From Talinum fruticosum (lineage: Eukaryota > Streptophyta > Magnoliopsida > Caryophyllales > Talinaceae): DNA of 64,000 bases. Under the pieces are notes generated by a model. The model did no database searches. It saw only the letters and a program-made list of their open reading frames with translations, and was not told the DNA's origin. This document shows positions 23,180-34,252 of the stretch, one piece after another. The translations under genes and the position numbers were made by a program. The stretch spans positions 620,001 through 684,000 of the forward strand of contig JAITYX010000063.1 of NCBI GenBank assembly GCA_021018815.1, read 5' to 3'. Every line of letters starts with the position of its first letter. Position 1 is the first letter of the stretch.

Positions 23180-26100
23180 TGCCTTAACACAAAAGAAAAG
23201 CTAACCTCTCTCGAACACTTTTCCTCTTACTATGTTTGGATAAAAATTGGATTCCGGTGAAGATAAGTTGTCTACATCTCCATGATATATCTGCAGCCAC
23301 CTGTTTCTCCATGGTAAAGACATTCTTGTTTCTAGCGAGACCATATGCAATATGTGACGGTTGTAATACATAACATGAACACCATTTGTGGAATTTTGTG
23401 CTTCGGGCTTTTGAACCAGTCTTCCACCATAGCCACCTTTGTGATACATCTCTGCATTTTTATATGTGCCAGTGTGGTTTGTAGCACACTCGGCTAACAG
23501 ACACATTGGAAGAATAGGTGAGCATGAGTTTCCTCTCGCATCATAGCATAACCGACAAGTTTTCTCGACTTGTATTTATCTAGTCACAAGCCGATCCTTC
23601 GTGAGTAACTTACCCGTTTTCATCCTCCAAAAGCACGATCTGTGTTTAGGGATGTTGAACCTACTCCATGTCATTTGTGCTTCACTTGTCTTTCATTGGG
23701 TTTCCCAATAGCCACGAGTATCCACTTGAGATTGTGTAATCCCCATTTGAGGTTAGCTTCCGTGTCTTGCCATTATAACCCGAGGCAAATTTATCCTTGA
23801 GTTTGATGATTTTGTTCCAATACCATGCCGATGTTTGTCTTGTAGTGGCTGTCCGGATGGTTCCTCCTTTGATATACAATTCGTGTATCCATTTTACCCA
23901 AAGACATTGTTTCTCAGCAGCTAAAAACCATAAGTGCTTGGCAACAACAACTTGATTCCCAATAGAGCATTTTATCACGCCTAGCCCCTCATTTGTTTTT
24001 GGTCTACATACAAAATCCCATGCCACGAAGGGGTTTTCAGCTATTCCGAGCTTTGACCCCACAAGAAATTACGACATATACTTTCGATCTTCTTAACCAC
24101 GCCTTTTGGCAATATAAACGAGGAGGTCCAATAAGTGTGCAAGGAGAAAAGGACAGAATTAATCGATTACAATCTCCGGCATACGATAGATGCCTTGAGT
24201 TCCAACATTTAATTCGAGAAACAATCCTTTCAATCGGTATGTTGCAATCGGCTTGGGACCATCTCTTTGGGGTTAGGGGAACACCAAGATATCTAACAGG
24301 AAATGTACCTTTCGTAAAGCCGGTTATGTTCGGGATCTTCTGCTGTATTTGGTCCTTTATTCCTACCATAAACACCGGGATTTGCTTGCATTTATTTGCA
24401 AACCCGAGGTTTGTGTAAAATGTGAGAATGCTTCCACAATAAGTCTGGGTTGAGGGTATATGTCCTTTGCGGAATACCATCAAGTCATCTGCAAAACACA
24501 GATTAATAATCTTCAAAGGTTTGCACATGGGGTGGAACTTGTAAGAATGTATTTTGGCTTTGAATGCTAGTGTTCTTGTCAGGTACTCCATTACTACAAC
24601 AAATACCAAGGGTGACACGGGGTCACCTTGTCTAATCCCTTTCCTCCGCTGAAAAAACCATGATCGGCACCATTAATATTGAGCGTGAAGGTACATGTAG
24701 TTATAAGAGCCATAATCCAAGCAATAAACTTGGTGGGGAATTTAAGCTTGCATAAAAGATCCTCTACAAACTCCCATGAGATAGAGTCATAAGCTTTGCG
24801 TAAGTTAATTTTGAAGAAACACCTAGCCGACACTTGTTTCCTTTGATAGAGCTTCACTAAATCTTGACAAACCATGATGTTGTGAGCAATTAATCTCCCC
24901 TTTATAAAAGCTAATTGATTATCGGCTATAAGGAAAGGCAAAACCTGAGTGAGTCTTGTACAAAACAACTTAGAGATACACTTATAGAGTGTATTACAGC
25001 AGAGATTGGTCTATAATCTGAAGCTGTAGCGAGACTAGAAGATTTAGGAATTAGAGAAAGTCCGGTAGCATTCCACTCCATATTTATCTCAGCCTTCTCA
25101 AAAAATGCCAAATTACATCACGAGATATCATCTCCCACTAAGCACCAATTTTCCTTGAAGAATCCATTGTTGAATCCATCGGGGCTGGACTCTTGTGGCT
25201 AGGAATAGAGAATACAACTTTGCTTATGTCCTCTTCAGTAAAGGGTTTAAGTAAACTTAATTGCTGAGAAATGGATAAGCACTCGCCCATTTGGATGATG
25301 TTTTCATCAATAAGCTGCAGTAGTAATTGCAGGAGATCCAAGAAAATTCTCAAAGAACTGGGTGAAGTGTTGTGTTAGCCGATTGTAGTCCCAAGTCCAA
25401 TTTCCATCGACTTGCTTGAAATGAAGAAATCCTGCTATGATAGTGCCTGGTTTTCGGACTTTCATAAAAGAACTTATCATTTGAATCCCCAGATTCAGCC
25501 GAGTCTTCCTTGGTTTTCCGGATATAGAAAGTCTCAAGTCTATCTCTCCAAAGTTACGGTTGTTCCAGAGCTTCTTTTCCTGTCTAAATAATTGCTTATC
25601 TAGAGGGGATTGCCGGATGTCAATTTGAAGTCGGCTCACTCTGTCTTTAGCTTTAGCATGTTGAGCATGAACATCGCCAAATTGTTCCTTGTTTAGCCTT
25701 CGAGTGGTTTACGTAGCTCTCCGAGCTTCTTTGCTATGATAGCCATCTTCCGCCCTTTAAAGGAGTTTGCCAAACTTGTTTTACAGTTTAAGCATAGTTA
25801 GGATCTCGTGATCCACATGTCAAAATGCTTGAAAGGTTTGGGCACAATATATTCCTGTTGAAAAAAGGCAATGGTCCGAGGTATCTTCTGCAAGAAAGAT
25901 AGTCTCGTAGCGAGGGAATGCATCGATCCATTACTGTATTTACTAGAACTCGATCAATTCTAGAGAAAATTCTGGAGCCACATTCCTGTTTATTCGTCCA
26001 TGAATAATGGCAGCCTCTCCATGGCATGTCATTCGGACCAGCGAGAATAAACACACCTGTTGGAAGTCTTGTATGTCTTTAAGAGTTACTTGGAAGCCCT

Positions 26101-26559
26101 CCAATTCTGTCCTCCAAAAAAGTAAATGGTTGAAGTCCCCTAAAACGACCCATGGTTATGTGATTATGGTGGCAAACCGATCAATATCTGCCCACATCTC
26201 CTGTCTAGTACCCTCATCATTCGATCCATACACCTGCAGCTTAGGTAGAAACAGACTATTTGTGAATGTGTGTCTCACACGACAGGTGAACAATTTGGTC
26301 GGTTGACTCGTAGTATCCGCAATTGGAAGTCCCGAACCTGCCACATTAGCCGGATCCTACCCCTATCATTGTTTGGATAATTCACATAATGTGACCATTC
26401 ACTAAAGCCATCCGCAATCTTTGCAAAATTCTTGGACTGAACTTTGGTTTCCATAAGACATAATAAACCAATTTTATTCTTGTAACAAAAAGCCTTCAGA
26501 GCTTTTTGTTTCTTAGAGCCATTGAGACCCCGTATATTCCAAGTAGCTAGTTTATCCAT
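23180..26559 (-). pseudogene. LINE ORF2 remnant (endonuclease, reverse transcriptase, zf-RVT)
   Basis: The frame starts MDKLATWNIRGLNGSKKQKA at 26559, the signature of the apurinic-type endonuclease of plant LINEs (LWNIRGLN, METKV). WRGCHYSWTNKQECGSRIFS, IDRVLVN at about 25930-26030 is the endonuclease C-terminal part. Reverse transcriptase follows: SHKSPAPMDS (degraded GPDG motif) at about 25190, NQLAFIKGRLIAHNI at about 24915, KAYDSISWEFVEDLL at about 24790, FADDLMVF at about 24490. A zf-RVT-like region lies towards 23700. At least six frame breaks occur, and a KQGD-like motif near 24630 is altered. Confidence 0.85.
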
Positions 26560-26604
26560 GAGGATTGGGGGTCCCCCTCCCCTTCATGTCCTCATTTCCA
26601 ATGT

Positions 26605-27717
26605 CGACTAGTATGTCTTCAACTGTCACCATATTTGGGTTTAAGGCTTGAAAATTGTTATGTATAGGGGTGGTAGTACTGTTTGGATGATCTCTTTATT
26701 CACAACTTTTCTCCGCACTGCAGATCCATCCATGTTGTTCATTTGCAGGATCTCGTATTAGTGTTCAATACTTCCTTTGGTCTCCATTGCCAATTTCCTT
26801 CTGTTTTGCATTATGCCGTCACATGTCCATATTTGTGACATTTACTGCAATTCACTGGTTCCCATTCAAACTCAATGTCCTGTGTTATCAGCACCCCATA
26901 CTCATTAGCAAAATGAACATGCCGAGGGACTTCCTTTTGGATGGGGACTTCAATCGATACTCGAGCATAACCGGCTTTATTCTTTTCCCGAGTGTTCTTA
27001 TCGGCCATGATAGGGGTCCCCAATAAACTTGCCGGCTTGCTCAACGATGTACTTGCTCCAATACTTGACATCCAAATCCGGAAATTTCACCTAAACTCGG
27101 AACCCGAGTGATTTCCTCCTTCTTAAAATCCTTATGCCATGGCTTCACAATAAATGGCTTGTTATCAAATTGGTAAAAACCATGCTCGCAATACTAGTTC
27201 TCTGGTTGCAATTGAATCAAATCGACCAAAATGACTCCATTTGCCATCATCACTATCCGATCAATAATATGGTCCTTCCAAATACGCCTTATGAACCCAT
27301 TTAACACAGCAAATGGTGGGGAGGCACCAAGAACATAGCATGCTATAGCGAGACTCCCAAAACCTAATTTCGGGCTCAATATCCTCCATTTCAATTTTAG
27401 TGAAGAGAATATCATGGTCTTTGTTCGGTTTCACATATGATAACTTATGACCCATGTTCCGCAATTTAGATATATCAAATTGATCCCAAACAGAGGGTGG
27501 AGGATTACCATTTGTATTCACCGATTCCGGGTTGAGTTCTCGTCGGATTTGTGGTCGATTCCGGCTTTGCGCATTCCGGTTGTGAGCATCGAGTTTGCCG
27601 GTTCTTCGGTTTGTGAATGAGTCGACTCCTTACTCACGAGAATCGCCTTCGGTGGGCTGGGGTGTTCGGCGGTGGATGCTTGGTGTCCCGACTTCTTCGG
27701 CCGACCTCGTCGGCCAT
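26605..27717 (-). pseudogene. LINE ORF1 remnant (DUF4283 / CCHC nucleic-acid-binding protein)
   Basis: On -, a start codon at 27717-27715 opens MADEVGRRSRDTKHPPP, but the frame stops after about 27 codons. Past frameshifts, the DUF4283-like segment (AIACYVLGASPPFAVLNGFI at about 27340, FYQFDNKPFIVKPW at about 27150) is followed by a zinc knuckle of form CSKCHKYGHVTA at 26811-26850. This order is typical of ORF1 proteins of plant L1-type LINEs, which bind LINE RNA. Several frameshifts and stops make it non-functional. Confidence 0.75.
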
Positions 27718-27751
27718 GGCGTCGCAGCGAGAGCGGAAGAAGCCTATTTAG

Positions 27752-27767
27752 TTTAATTTTATGTTTT
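27752..27767. repeat. 16 bp target-site duplication, right copy
   Basis: Exact second copy of TTTAATTTTATGTTTT, immediately upstream (in the LINE sense) of the element's 5' end. Confidence 0.85.
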
Positions 27768-28403
27768 AAAGTTATTGAATGTCATGTTTTATCTAGTATC
27801 GAGTTTAATTTGCCATATTGATAATTATAATTATCTAAAAATGTAATATATTAGCATAATTAATGCTTGAATAACCAACTACTTGTCGTGTCGTTATCCT
27901 TATATAGTACGTACCCTTGAAGGATTAACATTTTTAGTACCTCGATCCAAGTATATGCCTAATATAGTTTTAGAACTGAAAACTGAATCAACAAATATTA
28001 AAGTTGAGATTAAGAAGTACTAATAATTAATACATATATCTTCAATCAACGCAATTAGATAATGGTAAGTCTAATTTAGGTAAAAATTTTCTTTTTAACA
28101 TAAATATCCATTTTAAAATCTTAAAAATAAAAATCTATTTCCTTTGCAATAATTAAAAACCCTAAAAATTAAAGAGAAACTAATTGTTGAAGAAATATCG
28201 GAAAAAGAAGATGGAGTATAGAGACTATAATCTAAATAAACTTCAAAAGATGTTTGATGATGAAATCAACCCAAAAGTACTAAAGAAGATAATGAGTGTT
28301 ATTACTAATAAACAAGTACTCTTGAAGAAAAAACAGATTATCTATATGTTGAATAAGACCAGGGAGGGGGTTGGCAGCCGATGTATTGTATCAAGTCCTT
28401 GGA
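27768..28403. other. AT-rich spacer, no gene supported
   Basis: AT-rich sequence. A Lys-rich open frame of 74 codons at 28184-28408 has no recognisable domain and runs into the next transposon, so I do not call it. The spacer ends with TTGGA, the left target duplication of the following element. Confidence 0.45.
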
Positions 28404-31032
28404 TGTAACAACCCGATTTTAAATCACATTATTTATTTTATTAATTACAAGATTTATATCATTGAGCGCGTGCACTTCAATTCGATATCTTATATTTAAA
28501 TTATTTTTATATATGTATTATGCGGCTAAGGCGACGAAGTGACCCTAATAAAAATCTCATAATAATGATTATAATTTACGTATATGTTTAAAAGAGAAAA
28601 TTTAAAAATTTACATGTAATGGTATATTGAATATAAGGTCGCTAACATTATATTTCAAGTAAACCGTTACAATTATAATTTGTAAACATCATTATTAAAA
28701 TTAAAAAAAAAAAAATAATAATATAAATAAATAAATAAATAAAAATAAAATAACAAATCAGATTTTTTGAAGGAAAAATCCAGAAATGGAATTATCTGGA
28801 ATTTTTAAAAAATAAAAAATAAAAAATAATAAAGATAAAAGCGATCGGGCAAAAGCTTCGGTTTCCATTTCCCTCATCTCTGCTCCCGTGCTCTGCGTTC
28901 CATCCTCCTTTGCTTCCCCCTCCTCGCTTCCACTGCGCCTCCTCCTCGCCCAGACACGACCAGGCTCCGGCCTTCCTTTTTCCCTCCCTCTCTCTCGTCG
29001 CGCTCTCGCTCTCTCTCTCTCTCTCGTCGCGGTCCGTCTGCCTGTCCCCTACCGCGGCCCACCTATCGACCACCCACCAGCTGCAGCGGCCGCCGGAGCT
29101 AGTTGTCGTCCCCGCCCGGTGGTCGCCGGTGCAGCCGCCACGCACCACCACCCCTGCTCTTCTTCTTAGCTTCCATCTCTTTAGTTTTGAAAGTAAAACC
29201 CTAAAACTCATATTTGCACACTTATTTATTTACTTAGTAATTGTTACTGTAAATTGAATAATCTGATTTAGAAATATGTTTGTGGAGTAAATTTAAAGGT
29301 TGATTTGGGAAAATCCGAATTGGTGGATGATTGAGGTTTTGTATTTTGATGGATTGATTGTGTATGAATGTGAATGAATGTACTTTTCTTTGGGAAATTA
29401 TGAATTAGTGAATGAGATTGGGGATGTTTTATTATAGAATTGAGTAATTTGATGGATTTGTTATATTTTGGAAATGGTTATATTGAGCAAACGAAGGGGA
29501 ATGTGTATGTAGAAGTTGAAATTAGATAATGTGTAACTGTAGAAGTGTGAGAAAAATTTGAGCTTTAAGTATACCTAATTGTGGTTGTGAATGTGAATTT
29601 TGTTGAGGGAATAATGCTTATCACCTCAAAATGGTGTATGTATGAGTTTTAAGCAATTCGAGTAAATTGTGAAACCTTCCTATGGAAAGGCATATGATGG
29701 ATTACTTAATTACTTAAGTAGAAGTTTCGAATGCAATGAAGGGAGAAGTAAGGAATAAACTAGGAATAAGTGTTTGATTATGTATATATATATATACCAT
29801 TTTCAATCCAAGTCAACTAACGAATTGAATTACATCGAAATCATTGATTATCCAATTAGCCTAATCAACTTATTTAATTAGTATGCGTTGTATTCAATAT
29901 TTGAAACGGAATTAACGCAATAAAGTTGAGTAATAAAAACGCTAGTTTAAGCTGATTTCCGTATAAATATAGGAAATGAAATAAATTGTCAATGTTTATA
30001 CAAGTTCAATTATTGAAACTCAAGAGAAACATTATTAACAACAAAAATCTATTTGAAACAGAACCGAGGCCACTTCGGTTGTCGATTAGCTGGTAAATTA
30101 AATTTTTATAAAGGGGAGAAACAAATATTCTCAATTCGAGTACGTTCATTACTTGTACCTTTTAAAAATTCACCTATTTCAGCAAATCTCAACATTTCTT
30201 ATATAAATAACTAATAATGAATCATTTGCAAATCAAGTTTTGTCACCTAATTAAGTGGTCCCGATCAATTATCAATTATCCGGGCTTACGCCCTTCAATT
30301 CCACCCGCGCGGCTTCAACTCGGGTTCTCGGTCTGCCCGGGAGGTGTGCACCTTATTCAAAGATCGCATCAATGACAAGGCGTTCCACTTTCGAGATAAT
30401 AACCGGCAATCAAGTTTTACTCATATTCTCTCCCCCGATTTCGAACTAAAATGAATTGAAATACGCGTGCTCAATTAAAATGTTTTCAAAACAATTTGAC
30501 TGTGCAGGAATGTTCGTACTCGAGTTTCGACTCATTCTTCGAAATATTTTATTGTTTTTGTTTTAGGGAAGGCATAAGTGAATAATCAATTGTCTACCAA
30601 GTCCGACGAAGGCAAAACATAGATGAACAAGTTGTATTTATGGTTCGAAGGTGTCTAAACGCTCACGAGTGATTTCACCTCAATCGTGGCTTGGAGTCGA
30701 TTGGGAAATCATTAGATTTTGTGTAATATCTCATGTTAAACAAGTAGGTGAGATTGTATTAAAGTATATGCCAGCAAGCCACTAAATTATATTTTAGGTC
30801 TTGTTTAAACATGATATGTAGCTTAACTACTTGAGGTGCAAATATTCCTCGTTATCGGGACCCAACCAACATGCTACATTTACAAATGTAAATGGTATTT
30901 TATTTTACTCACTTAGCCTGGTCCTATTCTTAGTACGGCGGTAACGCCTTCGGTCGTCAACTTCTATCTGCGACCATACCTAATATTCTCTAATTAGGAG
31001 ATTATTAAGTAATGGTGATTGAGGGCGTTACA
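28404..31032 (+). mobile_element. TGTAAC..GTTACA element (solo-LTR-like), 2.6 kb
   Basis: The element starts TGTAACAACCCGATTTTAAA and ends GATTGAGGGCGTTACA. It is flanked by an exact 5 bp duplication, TTGGA (28399-28403 and 31033-31037). The right end inverted reads TGTAACGCCCTCAATCACC, resembling the left end of the 16354 element, and both carry GTTACCGCCGT nearby. A GC-rich CT-leader-like block lies at 28850-29170. No gag, pol or transposase is visible. It inserted exactly at the tip of the long-inverted-repeat element to its right. Confidence 0.7.
28850..29175 (+). other. CT-rich, GC-rich leader-like segment inside the 28404 element
   Basis: Pyrimidine-rich block (TCTCTCTCTCTCTCGTCGC near 29010) about 450 bases from the TGTAACA end. 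Open frames exist in several registers but encode only Pro/Ser/Leu/Arg-rich low complexity. Its position mirrors the 19276-19797 block in the related element. Confidence 0.45.
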
Positions 31033-31594
31033 TTGGATCTTTATGTCCTTAAACTACTCATGACATTCAATTTTGTCCTCATTTTTTTTATTTAAGCGAG
31101 CCATTAAGGTTTTTTTAAAAAAAAAAATCTAAAGTGCCCTTAGGCCCTACATAAATCGATTATAGCTTGTGTTTGAAGTATTTTTGATTTAGTTTTAGCC
31201 GATAAAATGACTTGGGCAGATTTTTTAATTTATTCAGAAATCAAGGGGAAAAAGAAGTGTTTAGGCATGGTGTTTCTCCAAATGCAAAATTTGTATTGAG
31301 TGGGGTTAGGGTTTGAGAGGGAAGGACAAATCAAATTAGAGGGGAGGGAATTATGATATTCAAAATTGATTTGGGCTTGTTTAGTTTATTAAAAATCGAC
31401 CAAATTAAGGGTAAAATATGTCAAGTTCGGTTGCTTGAAGTCGAACCCATTCATGTCATTCTTATCCTGTTTTTCAGATTGTGAGTGGCGATACAAATAT
31501 GGAAACACATGTATATTTTTGACAAGTATGATAAAGAAGAATAAATTTGCCCCTAAAATAATTGAATATGTTAATAAAAAAGTTAATTAAAAAA

Positions 31595-33250
31595 TTGACC
31601 TATTACTACGGTTCTCATCATAATAATACCTATTACTGCAATTCTCACCATAGTAATAGACTTCATTTACCAAGCCTTTTACTATAGTTCTCTCTAGAAG
31701 AACCATAGTAATTGGTTATTCTTTTTAGTATTTTTTTAAAATTTTTGTCTCAAAGATTTTGATAACTATAATTTGGGACTTAGAGAATTTTTTTATTATA
31801 AGAAAAGAGAATGAAGTTGGGTTCTATGTAGCTCTTATCTAGCACAGCAATCCATATTTATAATGTTTTTTTAATATAGGTAGTGATAAAAAAAATTATT
31901 TAAATATTTTATTATATTATTTTAGATTTTTTTATAATTTAATATAGGTTAATAATCTTAAACTTAATTAATTTAACTAATTATAATTTGATAAGAAGAA
32001 TATTGAAAAAATAAATACTTCAAAAAATGAATAAATTTATTAAAACAAGCTCATATAAAATATTAAAATAAACTCACATAAAAAAATTTACCAAACTACT
32101 GGTTCTCCTAGAGAACCGTAGTAATAGGCTGACTTTTTTATAACTATTTTTTTATTTTTGACTTAGAGATTTTAAGAATTATAATTTGAGACTTAGAGAT
32201 TTTTTCGTTATAAGAAAATAAAATGAAGTTGTGTTCCATAATTTGCAACTCTCATCTAGAAACAACAATTTATATATTTGCAACAAAATACAAAAATCGA
32301 AATCCTAACTTTCTCAAAAATAGGGAGTATGTAACATCACTGGGTTACAAATGGCTCTCCAAGGGGAAACAACAAAGTCTGTGGACTAAGCTAAGGGTGT
32401 CCAACCAAAACATAGCATCACCGTATGGCTTCGTTGCAAAACAGATCGACTATGAGAAAAAGATTGGCTAAGTTCATCCAAGGGTTAACACTAAATGTGA
32501 TATTTACGTAAGTACGAGAGGAATCCATAGAGCATCTCTTCTTTTCCTACAACTATGCTTCTACAATCGGAGAGTATATTTGGAGATGGCTGAAAATCAA
32601 GTGGCAACCACAGAATCTTGAGAACTGCGGAAAAAATTGATCAAGAACAAATGGCCTAAAGTGCATCAATTACTATTAACGAGCACCTAGCAGACCATCC
32701 AATATCAAGTTTGGCGGGACAGGAATGAAAAACTCTTTCGGGGAAGACCCTCAATGCAAAAACAAGCAAGCAAACTGGTGAAGAAAAATATTTGGAATAG
32801 AATGTGCTATCTTAGTGCTAGTACAAAATACACCGAGTAGGAACATTTGTGTACGAGATGATTGAGTACTAGTGTTTGGGGAACCCTTCTAGGAATGAAA
32901 TTCATACCCTTCTTACAAAAAAAAAAAAAAAACAATTCATATTTATAAGTGATTTTTTTAATACGAGTTATTGATAAAAAAATTATTAAATTATTAAAAA
33001 ATTATTAAATTATTAATTAAATTATTTAAATTTTTTTATAATTTAATTTAGGTTAATAATCTTAAACTTAATTAATTTAACTAATTATAATTTGATAAGA
33101 AGAATATTGAAAAAATAAATAATTCAATAAATAAATATATTTATTAAAACAAAATCAAAGAAATAGTCTATTCAAATAAACTCACTTAAAAAATTATTAA
33201 AAAACCCAATTATTACTACGGTTCTCCGAGGGAACCGAGTAAAAACTTGG
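31595..33250. repeat. Tandem array (~430 bp unit, about 3 copies) with hairpins built on ACGGTTCTC/GAGAACCGT
   Basis: Hairpin-forming words occur at 31681-31712 (ACTATAGTTCTC..GAACCATAGT), 32097-32115 (ACTGGTTCTCCTAGAGAACC) and 33213-33240 (ATTACTACGGTTCTCCGAGG). Between them, long blocks repeat: AATCTTAAACTTAATTAATT at about 31951 and 33056, and ACTTAGAGATT at about 31778, 32160 and 32192. The net spacing is about 430 bases once the 660-base LINE fragment is discounted. Confidence 0.75.
32275..32934 (+). mobile_element. LINE 3'-end fragment with poly(A) tail
   Basis: A degraded zf-RVT and tail region of a plant LINE is readable (ESIEHLFFSYNYAS at about 32525, then IWRWLKIKWQ, and a VWRDRNEK-like word at about 32715), followed by a 17-base A tail ending near 32934. 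Flanks ACAATTTATATATT (about 32264) and ACAATTCATATTTA (about 32934) are near-identical, as expected of a target duplication. It is a severely 5'-truncated insertion inside the hairpin array. Confidence 0.75.
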
Positions 33251-34252
33251 CTTTTTAAATTTTTTAAAATTTTTGTTAACATACTTGTACTTAATTTTGT
33301 CCCATTAACCAAATCCTAACTGAGGATTTTGGGCGAGATACATATAATTTATGAAATGAGCATTGCAAAACTCAAATGGAGAGAATTGAGAGGAATCTAA
33401 GAAATTGAATTTGACATATCGTCATTACAAATAATCACTATTTTCATCCAATAAATCCCAAAAACCTCTTTAAACATATAACAAAAAAATGACTTCCAAT
33501 TGTATTGTATAATTTGTACGTGTCGAGATTGAGCATATGAGTCAAAAATTCTAAATTTGCTAAGAGGATGATGGTGGCTGATACATGATGGTGTTGGCAG
33601 GTGGGAGGTTGATGATTGTTGTGTCGGCAATTCGGGAGTTGGATTAGAGGAGTCTTGTAATTTTTGCAAATGCTTACTCCCTTCTTCTTTAATAATTGTC
33701 GCTTGAAAGTTAGAGTTTTAATGGATACGAAGTAAGAACTTTACGAGAGAAAAACAGAGATGATTAGACTCATTTGGGATGAAAAAAACGGTTAATTGGA
33801 GTGAATATATGAAAACTTTTATTTATTTTTTTAAACTTGTGCGCTTGAAAATAAATTAAAAATACTTAAAAACTTCAAAATACACTATAACTAATTTTGT
33901 GGAGTCAAGGATACTTTTAAATTTTTTAAAAACTTAATTGGATACTTGAAAGAAAAAAATTCAAAAATAAAATTAATATTATGAATAATTTAAGGGCAAA
34001 AAGATCCAAATCACAGCGTACTAGAGAGACGAGAGCAGCATCACTGAAGAGTACTGAAGAGCCAGCCCCTTGCTCTTGTTCGCCACCATATTAGGGTTTG
34101 TCTCCCACATGACTTGATTTGATTATTTTTGTTCGAAAGCTTTTCTCTTTCTGCAATTCTTTGATTAATTTACCTGGAATGCGACTCGAATTGTAAGCTT
34201 TTCAGCTGTTGTCCGAATTTCGTGCTGCTTCTTCTTGAATTTTAGGGGGAGT
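33251..34252 (+). promoter_or_regulatory. Upstream region and probable 5' UTR of the RZ-1-like gene
   Basis: No gene is supported to about 34010, the tail of the inverted-repeat element. A 90-codon - strand frame at 33397-33669 has no recognisable domain. From 34020 the sequence reads like a plant 5' UTR (AGAGAGACGAGAGCAGCATC, CCATATTAGGGTTTGTCTC). TTCTTGAATTTTAG at 34232-34245, just before GGGGAGTATGG, could be the 3' end of an intron in the leader. Confidence 0.4.

Larger units (their letters stand above)
23100..27751 (-). mobile_element. LINE (L1-like) retrotransposon, near full length, on the - strand
   Basis: The element runs from about 27751 (5' side) to 23100 (3' A tail; ACCAAAAAAAA read on -). 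It is flanked by an exact 16 bp duplication. It contains in order a broken ORF1 with DUF4283 and CCHC regions, an endonuclease, a reverse transcriptase with GPDG-type, KAYD and FADD motifs, and a zf-RVT/RNase-H-like tail. Many frame breaks show it is inactive. The complete target duplication and both ends make it the most intact LINE in the window. Confidence 0.9.
31033..34009. mobile_element. Non-autonomous element with long (~180 bp) imperfect terminal inverted repeats
   Basis: The left end TTGGATCTTTATGTCCTTAA at 31033 is inverted at the right end, which read from 34010 on - gives TTGGATCTTTTTGCCCTTAA. Similarity continues inward for roughly 180 bases with gaps (TTGAAGT..TTTTTAATTTA). Such long inverted ends suggest a Mutator-like or foldback element. 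No transposase is seen, and no clear 9 bp target duplication could be made out. The interior holds tandem hairpin repeats (31595-33250) and a LINE 3' fragment. The right end lies about 240 bases before the RZ-1 start codon. Confidence 0.6.

Noticed and set aside
28184..28408. Lys-rich 74-codon frame
   Set aside because: AT-rich chance frame with no domain; it reads into the start of a transposable element.
33397..33669. 90-codon frame on - with Pro/Ser-rich start
   Set aside because: Lies within the long-inverted-repeat element, with no recognisable domain and no splice or codon-use support.
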